Below are positions 54,201 through 62,018 of a DNA stretch of 64,000 nucleotides, piece after piece. Under the pieces are notes generated by a model, which saw nothing but the letters and a program-made list of their open reading frames with translations, searched no databases and was not told the origin of the DNA. How positions within the stretch are numbered: position 1 is the first letter of the stretch; each line of letters opens with the position of its first letter. Source of the DNA: Bacillota bacterium (lineage in GTDB: Bacteria > Bacillota > Clostridia > Acetivibrionales > DSM-1351); assembly GCA_023400235.1 (NCBI GenBank), contig JAEXFI010000003.1:1-64000 (forward strand), written 5' to 3'. Made by a program: the position numbers and the translations under genes.

Positions 54201-56787
54201 CTATATAGACCAGGCGTTGGACTCCGACGAAATAATTCAGGCTGCGGGAAAACAGCCCGGGAATATTACATCTTTTCCAGAGGATTTGGAGAAAGCTGCT
54301 GCTGATGTTTCTGAGGAGAGCAGAACTGCTGAAAAAGATTTGGCACAACTATATACAGAGCCACAGGATAGCATGTTTACAGCAATAACCGAAAAGCTCA
54401 GCTTTTTTAACGGCATGGGGGGCTTCAGTGAAAATGGTGACGAGTACGTTGTATGCCTGAGAGCGGGGAATAGAACCCCGGCGCCCTGGTCAAATATTAT
54501 TGCCAATGATAGGTTTGGCTTCATATGTACCGAGGCCGGAGGCGGATTTACCTGGCATCTTAACAGCAGCCAGAACAAGCTTACCACCTGGGCAAATGAC
54601 CCTGTCTGTGATATGCCTTCGGAAATTGTTTATCTTCATCAGGCGGAGGAGGAAGAGGTGTGGAGCTGCACACCCCTACCCGCCGGAGGTGACAGGGAAT
54701 ATATAGTAAGGCATGGCTTTGGCTATACCTCATATTTTCACAGGAGCCGGGGGCTGGAAAACGAATTGATTCAATTTACCGCCTCAGATGCACCTGTAAA
54801 AATAAGTATACTGACTTTAACCAATATCAGCGATGCTGACAAAACTGTTGATGCAGCCTACTATTTAAAACCTGTGCTTGGAACAGATGCAGGTCAGACG
54901 GCGCCCTATATTGTCACAAGCTTTGAGGGCAGCCTTCCGGCAGTGCTTGTCAACAATGTGTACTCCTCGGATTTCAGAGGTTTAAGCGCCTTTTTAAGCT
55001 GTTCGGAAGACAGCCTGAGCTATACGGGACACCGTCCGGAGTTTACAGGAGAAAATATGGATTTGTCACAGCCACAAGGAATGCAGCACCCCCTTGAGGG
55101 AACTGTGGGCGCTGGGCTAGACCCTTGCGCGGCAGTAAAAACACGGGTAACCCTCCCACTGGGAGGGAGCCGCCGCATTGTATTCCTTTTTGGTCAGGAC
55201 CGGACCGAGCAGCTGAAAGAGCTGGTTTCCCGGTACAGGACTGTTAATCAGGCACTGGACGAGCTTGACAGGGTTAAAGCCGGCTGGAGGTCCAGGCTGA
55301 AACAGATACAGGTCAGCACCTCCGACAAGACCATGAACATTATGCTCAACGGCTGGCTCCAGTACCAGGTGCTCTCCTGCAGAGTGTGGGCAAGATCCGG
55401 CTATTATCAGGCGGGAGGAGCCTTTGGCTTCAGGGATCAGCTGCAGGACGTGATGGCAGTGGCATATTCCATGCCAGAAATAACAAGGAAGCAGATACTG
55501 CTGCACTGCAGGCACCAATTTCTGGAGGGGGATGTGCAGCACTGGTGGCACGAACAGAAGACCAACGGCATCAGAACGAGATATTCCGATGATTTGCTCT
55601 GGCTTCCGTATGTTACCTGTGACTACGTTGCTATCACCGGTGACTATGAAATACTCAGGCAGGTAGAACCTTATCTGCAGTCTCCCCTGCTGGGTGAGAA
55701 CGAGCATGAACGCTATGAAATACCTGCTCTTTGCAGTGAGTCGGGCAATGTGTATGAGCACTGTGTCAGGGCCATTGACAAGGGCCTGGCCTTCGGACCC
55801 CACGGAATACCCCTTATGGGCGGAGGAGACTGGAATGACGGAATGAATCTGGTGGGAGTCGGAGGAAAGGGGGAAAGTGTCTGGCTGGGCTGGTTTTTAT
55901 ACTGTGTGCTGCTTCGGATGCTTCCAGTATGCAGCTATATGGGTGACGAGCAGAGAGCGGAGGAATACAGGGGAAAAGCTGAGAGAATAATACAGGCTCT
56001 TGAAGCAGAGGCCTGGGACGGCAGTTGGTACAGAAGAGCATACTTTGATGATGGAACACCCCTGGGCTCCATTGAGAATGATGAGTGCAGGATAGATTCC
56101 CTGTCACAGTCCTGGGCTGCCATATCAGCAGCAGCAAGGTCCGGCAGGGTTGAGGAAGCAATGAGCGCTGTTGATAAGTATCTCATAGACAGGAAAAACG
56201 GTTTGATAAAGCTGCTGACGCCTCCTTTTTACGACGGAAATCTCAATCCGGGATATATAAAGGGATATCTGCCCGGGGTCAGAGAGAACGGGGGACAGTA
56301 TACCCATGCGGCTACCTGGGTTATATATGCCTTCTCCAAGCTTGGAAACGGAGAACAGGCCTGGGATTTGTTCAATATGGTCAATCCCGTGAACCATTCC
56401 AGAACCGATATGGAGCGGATGACCTACAAGGTCGAGCCATATGTAATGGCTGCGGATGTATATGCTGTTTATCCCAATGAGGGAAGGGGAGGCTGGACCT
56501 GGTATACTGGGGCGGCAGGCTGGATGTACCGCATAGGCCTGGAGCATATTCTGGGAATCAAAAAGCAGGGAGACATTCTGATACTGGAGCCCTGCATTCC
56601 TAAAAAGCTCAAGGAATACTCTGTACGATATACCTTCGGTTCAAGCGTATATGAAATAACCATCAAGAATGAAAGCCATAAAAATACTACAGTAAGGCAA
56701 ATAATTGAAGACGGCAGAAGCATGGAAGGCAACAGGCTGGAACTGAAAGACGATGGGAAAAGCCACATAGTGGAGGCCATAATGTAA
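48214..56787 (+). CDS. Cyclic beta-1,2-glucan synthase-like enzyme (GT84-GH94)
   Basis: A 2857-residue membrane enzyme of the NdvB/Cgs family; the Sinorhizobium and Brucella enzymes are about 2830-2870. One N-terminal helix, then clusters near 415-475, 815-870, 885-915 and 950-985. The GT84 domain (about 480-830) has the metal-binding LDADTQLP (Asp635, Asp637) and RLHRWTRGDWQ, the (Q/R)xxRW motif. A glucoamylase-like domain (about 1270-1500) has VSWTGTMFEYLMP and MVHHQGMSML. Two GH94-type regions follow; the C-terminal one carries GGGDWNDGMN (Asp2539, Asp2542). In Gram-negative bacteria this makes periplasmic or secreted cyclic glucan. In a Firmicute the product must act at or outside the wall. 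Start ATG 48214 follows GGTGAT. Confidence 0.9.
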   Translation: MNIWIFLIIIFLTAAITILITRLSRHSSSKLQIEDVVLCSDELERHAEELAKAQGKVGRKRSVRMVLKRVENRYKSILETYENLNRDAASAFPIPPAAEWLLDNFYIIEEQKNVVIKELSESRNQVPVLADGPYSGFPRIYSIAVEIVSHVDGNANERIIKDFIAAYQRYTFLSVEELWLLTLMIKAALLEKLWVVCRKMDATRRDWYRAQEIAGMIKGFQQDCEPFKEQISGLDELSPAFVEFLIRKLRKEGSKTLWMIDCIDSILVQKSATTDSYISMDHHNQAVNQVSIGNVISSLRALSGYDSTALFESLSEVERLLRQDPSGIYPQMDFNSRNYYRNVIVGLAKKYETTEINIARLSCQYALESDAAEAQSLRRHVGYYLTGKGQIKLLQGFGKKHSSSESILPAKKLTVKSFIAVIMVLSLFFAALAVIYGFRREAGISKVLVLVLGVLGLFPASEIASTLVNSVLSRVIKPWRFAKLELKLGIPQELATMVIVPTLIPNVKRTLELIDNLEVFYLANKGENLYFSLVGDFKDSAQETLPEDAEIIRNALARIEQLNKKYPRKDAPAFYFLCRKRKFNEKQQKWMGWERKRGAIIEMNRVLRGNKETGYVHLSSDLDSIPRVKYVITLDADTQLPLEAAKQLVGTIAHPMNSAVYNEEKGLVTDGYGLLQPRIDVNIESAGASLFTQVFAGQGGIDPYTTTVSDVYQDAFGEGIFTGKGIYEVDVFQQTLDDVIPENTVLSHDLLEGSYLRTGLVTDIELIDGYPAKYNSFMMRLHRWTRGDWQLLPWIFGKTQLSLLSKWKMFDNLRRSLTYPAMALILLLCMLLQKSSGGWIVLTLLALCSPVISYFVHLLLVGDYRVYITKRSATILTGFKAILLQICLMLTFAPYQAYLMADAIVKTLTRVLVTGENLLEWITAADMELALKNDLPGYYRRMWFAPLYGAAGLADVLFFHRSYLLLYIIVLLLWLLSPWIAFFISKPAGTDSEKLPEEKIRELRLLSRKTWCYFDEFAGKEENYLPADNYQEEPFKGAAHRTSPTNIGLLLVSQLAARDMGYINTIDLMKRVRNTVDTIDKMQKWNGHLYNWYNTTNLEVLRPKFVSTVDSGNFAGYLMVLEEGLRQYGQKAIYDFSNLEAFLDLLELCNREIDESKPFFDIELLKKLFAAHPETAKETGTDAVRRLEGRYSQLYESIAKYLEQLGEESKKGYWVKKLMESLNAYRTLYRGFGAAVFEKFDNIEELKEQMEGLRQRVRALIEGMYFKSLYDNRRNLFSIGYDVEEGHPSKSFYDLFASEARQTSLVAIAKGEVEKQHWFKLGRKLTRTDSEKGLVSWTGTMFEYLMPRLVIRSYPGTLIDKTYRFVVNAQIKYGQSKNIPWGISESCYYAFDIALNYQYRAFGVPHLGLKRGLVNDLVVAPYATVMAIDISPEECWNNIEKFRLLGAEGRFGLYEALDFTDSRLAEGQKCAVVKSYMVHHQGMSMLALVNYFKDNIMQARFHANPQVRAVDSLLQEKFPANVLLSKEHREKPQFTYRKQMNLEETVIRSITRLDMIPELHLLTNGSYNVMLTDRGSGFAKCHSLSVYRWYGDYMTSSGMFIYLRNINSNDFWSTTYNPVNTRPEVYKVVFSPHKAEYIRREGNIETNTEVLVSTEDDTEIRRVSIHNHSSSRRTIELTSYMEMVLQQPESDTAHPAFSKLFVKTEYMGEHNGLLAMRRKRDDVKQTVWGYHTVSTNGAMQGNIEYETDRSQFIGRNRNLSHPKVMEPDQPLSNSVGPVLDPVFSLRIRVAIEPGETSVVNFAVGICDTRQAALDLLEKYSDVSAADRVVEMAWTRSIVEAGFINITGNDERAYFKLLPRLLYVTGREKQAGYIAANSLSQSDLWPFGISGDLPIVLITVHSRDSFEEIRWCLKLHDFMRLKGVSFDLVILITDEESYIQPIFEMIRDLAVSGRSCDLLDRRGGIFIRNTRQMKEGQKNLLFACAKLIINADDGVADYIDQALDSDEIIQAAGKQPGNITSFPEDLEKAAADVSEESRTAEKDLAQLYTEPQDSMFTAITEKLSFFNGMGGFSENGDEYVVCLRAGNRTPAPWSNIIANDRFGFICTEAGGGFTWHLNSSQNKLTTWANDPVCDMPSEIVYLHQAEEEEVWSCTPLPAGGDREYIVRHGFGYTSYFHRSRGLENELIQFTASDAPVKISILTLTNISDADKTVDAAYYLKPVLGTDAGQTAPYIVTSFEGSLPAVLVNNVYSSDFRGLSAFLSCSEDSLSYTGHRPEFTGENMDLSQPQGMQHPLEGTVGAGLDPCAAVKTRVTLPLGGSRRIVFLFGQDRTEQLKELVSRYRTVNQALDELDRVKAGWRSRLKQIQVSTSDKTMNIMLNGWLQYQVLSCRVWARSGYYQAGGAFGFRDQLQDVMAVAYSMPEITRKQILLHCRHQFLEGDVQHWWHEQKTNGIRTRYSDDLLWLPYVTCDYVAITGDYEILRQVEPYLQSPLLGENEHERYEIPALCSESGNVYEHCVRAIDKGLAFGPHGIPLMGGGDWNDGMNLVGVGGKGESVWLGWFLYCVLLRMLPVCSYMGDEQRAEEYRGKAERIIQALEAEAWDGSWYRRAYFDDGTPLGSIENDECRIDSLSQSWAAISAAARSGRVEEAMSAVDKYLIDRKNGLIKLLTPPFYDGNLNPGYIKGYLPGVRENGGQYTHAATWVIYAFSKLGNGEQAWDLFNMVNPVNHSRTDMERMTYKVEPYVMAADVYAVYPNEGRGGWTWYTGAAGWMYRIGLEHILGIKKQGDILILEPCIPKKLKEYSVRYTFGSSVYEITIKNESHKNTTVRQIIEDGRSMEGNRLELKDDGKSHIVEAIM

Positions 56788-56789
56788 GC

Positions 56790-56810
56790 GGGGAGAAAAT
56801 CAGCCTCCCC
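56790..56810. terminator. Possible terminator between convergent genes
   Basis: GGGGAG (56790-56795) pairs with CTCCCC (56805-56810). No U-tract follows on either strand, so its strength is doubtful. Confidence 0.35.
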
Positions 56811-56846
56811 ACTTGCATTATGACGGGCTTATCACCGGACTCAGGC

Positions 56847-57578
56847 TCAGAATATGCTGCTCAGGCTTATTTCAAGACCTTCAAAAGAATAAGAAGATAT
56901 GAACTCATCCTTTTTATAGGTTGTATTTTTTAAAACATCATTATTTTCAAAGAGGAAAACAGTTACCTCCTTATTAAATGGATTTACGATCCAGTATTCC
57001 TTGACACCTGTGGACATATACAAATCCAGCTTTTTTACCGAATCCTTGCCACGGCTGCTTTGTGACAGTATCTCTACCATAAGGGCAGGTACACCCATAT
57101 AATAGTCCTTTTCATTCAAATTTTCCTCCAGGTCGCATATGACCATAAGGTCGGGCTGGACCACGTTTATGTTTTCAATATCCCTCTTAAGAGTGATATC
57201 GTAGGGGGCCAGCATGGGACGGCACTTTTTGCCTCTGAACCATGTATAAAATATCCCAAACAATTCTCCAAGCACTTGCTGATGAGTGGTTTTAGGAGAA
57301 GCCAGCAGATAAATCTCCCCATCAATGTACTCATAGCGTTCCTCACTGCTTTCAGAAAGCTGCAGAAACTCTTCGTAGGTTGCCTTTCTGGGAAACTGGC
57401 TATAGGTCTCTGCCAGCTCCATGACAACTGGCGGCTGCTGGGCGGGATAAGCCTCATCCTCGTAAGCGGACAGCCTGGCAACCTTCCTGCCGTTGCTTGT
57501 AATGATAATATCTTCTCTCTCGGCGGCTCTCAGGTATTTCCCTAAATTATTTTTCAGATCGGTAGCATTGATAAGCAT
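56847..57578 (-). CDS. Phd/YefM-type antitoxin domain fused to Uma2 nuclease-like domain
   Basis: Residues 1-45 match the DNA-binding part of Phd/YefM antitoxins (INATDLKNNLGKYLRAAERE, then IIITSNGRKVARLSAY). Residues about 75-243 form a Uma2 (DUF820) domain of the PD-(D/E)XK nuclease fold: YEYIDGEIYLLASPKTTHQ, VVQPDLMVICD (Asp), VPALMVEILSQSSRGKD (Glu) and LDLYMSTGVKEYWIVNP. Uma2 alone is common in cyanobacteria and clostridia without a proven role. Here the antitoxin-like head probably lets the protein bind its own promoter. Start ATG 57578 follows AAAGGAG; a TTG at 57596 is less likely. Confidence 0.85.
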   Translation of the reverse strand: MLINATDLKNNLGKYLRAAEREDIIITSNGRKVARLSAYEDEAYPAQQPPVVMELAETYSQFPRKATYEEFLQLSESSEERYEYIDGEIYLLASPKTTHQQVLGELFGIFYTWFRGKKCRPMLAPYDITLKRDIENINVVQPDLMVICDLEENLNEKDYYMGVPALMVEILSQSSRGKDSVKKLDLYMSTGVKEYWIVNPFNKEVTVFLFENNDVLKNTTYKKDEFISSYSFEGLEISLSSIF

Positions 57579-57631
57579 ATGGTTTGCTCCTTTCAAGAGT
57601 TTAGCTGATATGGCTTTTTATAATATGGCGA

Positions 57632-57685
57632 AAATTAGCTGAAATAGCTAATTTGTATTATACTGGATTTTAATGGCAGTGTCAA
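57632..57685 (-). promoter_or_regulatory. Consensus promoter and palindromic operator of the Phd-Uma2 gene
   Basis: On the minus strand TTGACA (57685-57680), exactly 17 bases, TATAAT (57662-57657): perfect consensus. Just downstream, over the expected start site, AAATTAGCT-GAAAT-AGCTAATTT (57632-57654) is a perfect 9-bp palindrome. A third AGCT half-site lies at 57603-57606. This arrangement fits autorepression by the antitoxin-like domain. Confidence 0.85.
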
Positions 57686-57863
57686 TATGGCAGGGATGTT
57701 TTTACTGCTGGCGGGTTTACTGCTGGCTACGTACCGATGACTTTACACACAGCCCTTTAGTATGCTATATTAATGAATGACCAGAAAATAAATCACCCTG
57801 TGTGAAAAATATAACGAATAGCGCCGGAAAAACAAAAAATTATAACATAAAAGGAGCATGTGT

Positions 57864-59069
57864 ATGGCTAAAATTATTATGAAAACTCCTCTTGTTGAGA
57901 TGGATGGAGATGAAATGACCAGAGTTATCTGGAAAATGATAAAGGATATCTTGTTGCTGCCCTATATCGACCTGAAGACCGAGTACTACGACCTGGGCCT
58001 TGAATACAGGGAAAAGACCGGAGACCAGGTAACTGTGGATTCTGCTCTTGCTACAAAAAAATACGGTGTTGCCGTAAAGTGCGCTACCATTACTCCTAAT
58101 GCTGAAAGAGTCAGGGAATATGACCTGACTGAAATGTGGAAGAGTCCTAACGGAACCATCAGAGCCATTCTGGATGGAACAGTTTTCCGTGCCCCCATAC
58201 TTCTCGACAGTATAAAGCCCTTTGTCAAGACCTGGGCAAAGCCTATAACCATAGCAAGACATGCTTATGGAGATGTATACAGGGATGTTGAGTACAGGGT
58301 TCCGGGAGCGGGAAAGGCAGAGCTGGTATTTACAAACGAAAAAGGTGAGGAAACCCGCCAGACCATACATGATTTTGATGGAGCAGGCGTAATTCTCGGA
58401 ATGCATAACATAGACAAGTCCATTGAAAGCTTTGCCAGATCCTGCTTCAACTATGCCCTGGATCAGAAGCAGGACATATGGTTTGCCACAAAGGACACCA
58501 TCTCAAAGAAATATGACCATACCTTCAAGGATATATTCCAGGAGATATATGAAAAGGAATATGACGAGAAGTTCAAGGCAGCCGGAATAGAATACTTCTA
58601 CACTCTTATTGATGATGCGGTTGCCCGTGTGGTCAGGTCCGAGGGTGGCTTTATCTGGGCCTGCAAAAACTATGACGGGGATGTTATGTCGGATATGGTG
58701 GCAACAGCTTTTGGAAGTCTTGCCATGATGACCTCCATACTGGTATCTCCCGAAGGCTACTACGAATACGAGGCAGCTCACGGAACAGTACAGCGCCACT
58801 ACTACCAGCACCTTAAAGGTCAGGAAACCTCCACAAACTCCATGGCCACCCTGTTTGCCTGGACAGGTGCGCTCCGCAAGAGAGGAGAACTTGACAGCAT
58901 ACCAGAGCTGGTTGAGTTTGCCGACAAGCTGGACAAGGCATCACTTCAGACCATTGAGAACGGAGTTATGACTAAGGACCTTGCTGCTCTCTCTGATTTA
59001 AAGGAAATAAAGACAGTCAATACAGAGGATTTCCTAAAGGAAGTTAAAAAGACCTTTGATGCCATGTAA
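57864..59069 (+). CDS. icd: NADP-dependent isocitrate dehydrogenase
   Basis: Converts isocitrate to 2-oxoglutarate for glutamate synthesis. The sequence is of the eukaryote-like homodimeric type II form (about 400 residues): MDGDEMTRVIWKMIKD, KCATITPNAERV, SPNGTIRAILDGTVFR, and the metal site NYDGDVMSDMVATAFGSL, with EAAHGTVQRHYYQH for the NADP pocket. Start ATG 57864 lies seven bases after AAGGAG; ATG 57858 is too close to it. Citrate synthase and aconitase are not adjacent. A strong terminator follows. Confidence 0.97.
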   Translation: MAKIIMKTPLVEMDGDEMTRVIWKMIKDILLLPYIDLKTEYYDLGLEYREKTGDQVTVDSALATKKYGVAVKCATITPNAERVREYDLTEMWKSPNGTIRAILDGTVFRAPILLDSIKPFVKTWAKPITIARHAYGDVYRDVEYRVPGAGKAELVFTNEKGEETRQTIHDFDGAGVILGMHNIDKSIESFARSCFNYALDQKQDIWFATKDTISKKYDHTFKDIFQEIYEKEYDEKFKAAGIEYFYTLIDDAVARVVRSEGGFIWACKNYDGDVMSDMVATAFGSLAMMTSILVSPEGYYEYEAAHGTVQRHYYQHLKGQETSTNSMATLFAWTGALRKRGELDSIPELVEFADKLDKASLQTIENGVMTKDLAALSDLKEIKTVNTEDFLKEVKKTFDAM

Positions 59070-59130
59070 TACTGCTTGGGAGCTAGCTTTAAGCAGTGGC
59101 ATTATTTAAAAATAACCTGAAGTTTTTACT

Positions 59131-59171
59131 AAAAACACCGGCTGCATCTTATGGATGGTCCGGTGTTTTTT
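59131..59171 (+). terminator. Terminator of icd
   Basis: AAACACCGG (59133-59141) pairs with CCGGTGTTT (59160-59168), followed by TTT. Confidence 0.88.
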
Positions 59172-59365
59172 GCTTGCTGATAAAGTCAGTTACGGTTGAA
59201 ACCTCCGATTTTCAGACCATTAGAAACTTGCTTTGCCCGGCAGTAATTTTATCATAATAATGTTTTATTTATATAAAAATGTATGATAAAATGATTTCTA
59301 TAATTTAACTTCTTGCAATTATTTTCAGCAGTAAAACATTAAAGTGTAAATCAAGGAGGTAATAT
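59172..59365. other. Region upstream of asnA with repeat end and dyad
   Basis: AAAGTCAGTTACGGTTGAAA, continuing to CC, at 59182-59203 is the best-preserved end of the dispersed repeat family. ATTTTATCATA (59246-59256) and TATGATAAAAT (59282-59292) form a perfect 11-bp inverted repeat. I looked for a T-box specifier and its TGGNACCGCG bulge and found neither. Confidence 0.55.
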
Positions 59366-60376
59366 ATGAACGGCAGCATTATGCCAGAAGGCTATAAATC
59401 AAGCCTTGATATAAGAAATACGGAGATTGCCATCAAGCGGCTGAAGGATCACTTTGAAAGTGAACTATCAAAGGAATTGAAGCTTACAAGAGTTTCGGCA
59501 CCATTATTTGTGAAGCCTGAATCGGGGTTGAATGACAACCTGAATGGCGTGGAAAGACCGGTAGCCTTTGATGTAAAAGGGATTGGCAGTGATACTGTAG
59601 AGGTGGTCCACTCCCTGGCCAAGTGGAAGAGAATGGCGTTAAAGCGCTATGGCTTTGCGGCAGGTGAAGGCTTGTATACGGATATGAATGCAATCAGAAG
59701 AGATGAAGACCTTGACAATATGCATTCAGTGTATGTAGACCAGTGGGATTGGGAAAAGATTATAGAAAAGAGCCAGCGCACCGAAGAAACTCTTAAGAGT
59801 ACTGTAAGACAGATTTTTTCCGTTTTCAGGAGAACAGAAGAATATATGGCTGAAATGTATCCCGGTCTGACAAGGTATTTGCCGGAAGAAATATTCTTCA
59901 TATCCACCCAGGAGCTTGAAGACATGTATCCCCGGCATACTCCCAAAGAGAGGGAAAGGCTGATCGCAAAGGAAAAGCAGGCTGTATTCATTATGAAAAT
60001 CGGTGATACCCTCAGCTCTGGAATAAAACATGACGGAAGGGCACCGGATTATGATGACTGGGCCCTTAACGGAGATATTGTCTTTTATTATCCTGTACTT
60101 GACATTGCTTTCGAGGTATCCTCAATGGGTATAAGGGTTGACGAGGCTTCACTGCTGTCCCAGCTGAAGAAGGCGGGCTGTGAAGACCGCATAAGCCTGC
60201 CTTTTCACAAGCAGCTTATGGACAGGGAACTCCCGTATACCATAGGGGGAGGGATAGGCCAGTCCAGAATATGCATGTTCTTTCTTGGAAAGGCGCATAT
60301 TGGAGAGGTACAGGCTTCCATCTGGAGCGAGGCAATGATAAAGGCATGTTCTGAAAACAACATTGAGCTGTTATAG
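59366..60376 (+). CDS. asnA: Aspartate-ammonia ligase (ammonia-dependent asparagine synthetase)
   Basis: Makes asparagine from aspartate, ammonia and ATP; its fold is that of class II tRNA synthetases. Characteristic pieces are FESELSKELKLTRVSAPLFV, GLNDNLNGVERPVAFD, EVVHSLAKWKRMALKRYGF, DQWDWEKII and YTIGGGIGQSRICMF. 336 residues is typical. asnS lies 122 bases downstream, putting asparagine synthesis and its charging onto tRNA together. Start ATG 59366 follows AAGGAGG. Confidence 0.97.
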   Translation: MNGSIMPEGYKSSLDIRNTEIAIKRLKDHFESELSKELKLTRVSAPLFVKPESGLNDNLNGVERPVAFDVKGIGSDTVEVVHSLAKWKRMALKRYGFAAGEGLYTDMNAIRRDEDLDNMHSVYVDQWDWEKIIEKSQRTEETLKSTVRQIFSVFRRTEEYMAEMYPGLTRYLPEEIFFISTQELEDMYPRHTPKERERLIAKEKQAVFIMKIGDTLSSGIKHDGRAPDYDDWALNGDIVFYYPVLDIAFEVSSMGIRVDEASLLSQLKKAGCEDRISLPFHKQLMDRELPYTIGGGIGQSRICMFFLGKAHIGEVQASIWSEAMIKACSENNIELL

Positions 60377-60498
60377 CAAATAATATTTATTAATAATCAC
60401 ATATTGAACAAAAAATTCTGGGAATACTTTAATTTTTATTATTTTTGGCATATTATAAACTATAGAAATACTCACAAGTCGTTATGAAGGAGTTAAAC

Positions 60499-61893
60499 AT
60501 GAGCTATTCAGAGATAAAGAAGCTTTTCAGGTCACCACAGGCTTATGTGGGAAAAAACATAACAGTTCCGGGCTGGGTCAAAACTGTACGTGATTCAAAA
60601 ACTTTTGGCTTTATAGAATTAAATGATGGTACGTTTTTCAGAAACCTTCAGGTGGTTTTTGAGGAAGGCAGGCTTGAGAATTTCAAGGAGGTAGCAAAGC
60701 TGTCGGTTGGTTCTGCTATTGTCGTAGAGGGTGAACTTCTGGAAACTCCCAATGCAAAACAGCCCTTTGAATTAAAGGCGTCCCGTATAGTTATAGAAAA
60801 TGTGTGCCCCGCAGACTACCAGCTTCAGAAAAAAAGGCACTCTTTTGAGTTTTTAAGAACCATATCCCATTTGAGGCCAAGAACCAATACCTTTTCAGCA
60901 GTTTTCAGAGTGAGGTCCCTGGCTGCATTTGCCATACACAAGTTTTTTCAGGAGAGAGGCTTTGTCTATGTGCATACGCCAATCATTACAGGCAGTGATG
61001 CAGAAGGTGCCGGACAGATGTTCAAGGTAACCACTCTTGACATGAATAACCCTCCAAAGCATGAAAATGGTAAAATCGATTATACCAGGGATTTTTTTGA
61101 AAAGGAAACCAGTCTGACGGTAAGCGGGCAGCTCACAGGGGAGGCATATGCCCTGGCCTTTAAAAACATATATACCTTTGGTCCCACCTTCAGAGCTGAA
61201 AACTCCAATACTGCCCGACATGCCGCAGAATTCTGGATGATAGAGCCTGAAATTGCCTTTTCCGACCTGCAGGATGACATGATGCTGGCGGAAGATATGC
61301 TTAAATATATAATTAACTATGTCATGGAAAATGCTCCGGAAGAGATGGAGTTTTTCAACAGTTTTGTGGACAAAACCTTGTTGGAGCGTTTAAACAATGT
61401 TGTTAGCTCTGAGTTTGCCCATATAACCTATACCCAGGCAATTGAGCTGCTGGTCAAGAGCGGGGAGAAGTTCGAGTACCCTGTGGAATGGGGAAGTGAC
61501 CTCCAGACCGAGCATGAGAGATATCTGACCGAGCAGATTTATAAAAAACCTGTATTTGTTACCGATTATCCCAAGGAAATAAAAGCCTTCTACATGCGAA
61601 TAAATGATGATGATAAAACAGTCGCCGCCATGGATCTGCTGGTTCCCGGAGTGGGCGAGATTATTGGCGGAAGCCAGAGAGAGGAACGTCTTGAGGTTCT
61701 GGAAAGCAAAATGGAGGCAATGGGACTTAAAAAAGAAGATTACTGGTGGTATCTGGAGCTGAGAAAGTTTGGAGGCACCAAGCATGCAGGTTTCGGTCTG
61801 GGCTTTGAAAGGGCCATAATGTATTTGACAGGCATGTCAAATATAAGAGATGTGATACCCTTCCCCAGAACCACAGGAAGTTGTGAATTCTAA
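60499..61893 (+). CDS. asnS: Asparaginyl-tRNA synthetase
   Basis: Class IIb synthetase. The N-terminal OB-fold (about 15-110, PGWVKTVRDSKTFGFIELND) binds the anticodon. Catalytic motif 2 is FRAENSNTARHAAEFWMIEPE and motif 3 is GFGLGFERAIMYLTGMSNIRDVIPFPR. The Asn type rather than Asp type is indicated by the RTARH-like loop (NTARHAAEF) and by linkage to asnA. Start ATG 60499 lies after AAGGAG; ATG 60484 falls on that ribosome site's upstream side. 464 residues is normal. Confidence 0.96.
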   Translation: MSYSEIKKLFRSPQAYVGKNITVPGWVKTVRDSKTFGFIELNDGTFFRNLQVVFEEGRLENFKEVAKLSVGSAIVVEGELLETPNAKQPFELKASRIVIENVCPADYQLQKKRHSFEFLRTISHLRPRTNTFSAVFRVRSLAAFAIHKFFQERGFVYVHTPIITGSDAEGAGQMFKVTTLDMNNPPKHENGKIDYTRDFFEKETSLTVSGQLTGEAYALAFKNIYTFGPTFRAENSNTARHAAEFWMIEPEIAFSDLQDDMMLAEDMLKYIINYVMENAPEEMEFFNSFVDKTLLERLNNVVSSEFAHITYTQAIELLVKSGEKFEYPVEWGSDLQTEHERYLTEQIYKKPVFVTDYPKEIKAFYMRINDDDKTVAAMDLLVPGVGEIIGGSQREERLEVLESKMEAMGLKKEDYWWYLELRKFGGTKHAGFGLGFERAIMYLTGMSNIRDVIPFPRTTGSCEF

Positions 61894-61932
61894 CAGACAA
61901 TGTGTTTCGCAATTTATAAACGGTTTTAGTAT

Positions 61933-61962
61933 AAAAAAGAACATTTCACAATGTTCTTTTTT
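61933..61962 (+). terminator. Terminator of asnS
   Basis: AAAAAAGAACATT (61933-61945), loop TCAC, AATGTTCTTTTTT (61950-61962): perfect 13-bp stem ending in T. Confidence 0.92.
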
Positions 61963-62018
61963 ATGTACAATTTTTGATTGCAATATGATATTCAAGGGAA
62001 AATAATAACCATACCATA

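Noticed and set aside
59172..59365. T-box riboswitch upstream of asnA
   Set aside because: No specifier stem, T-box sequence or terminator/antiterminator pair could be found.
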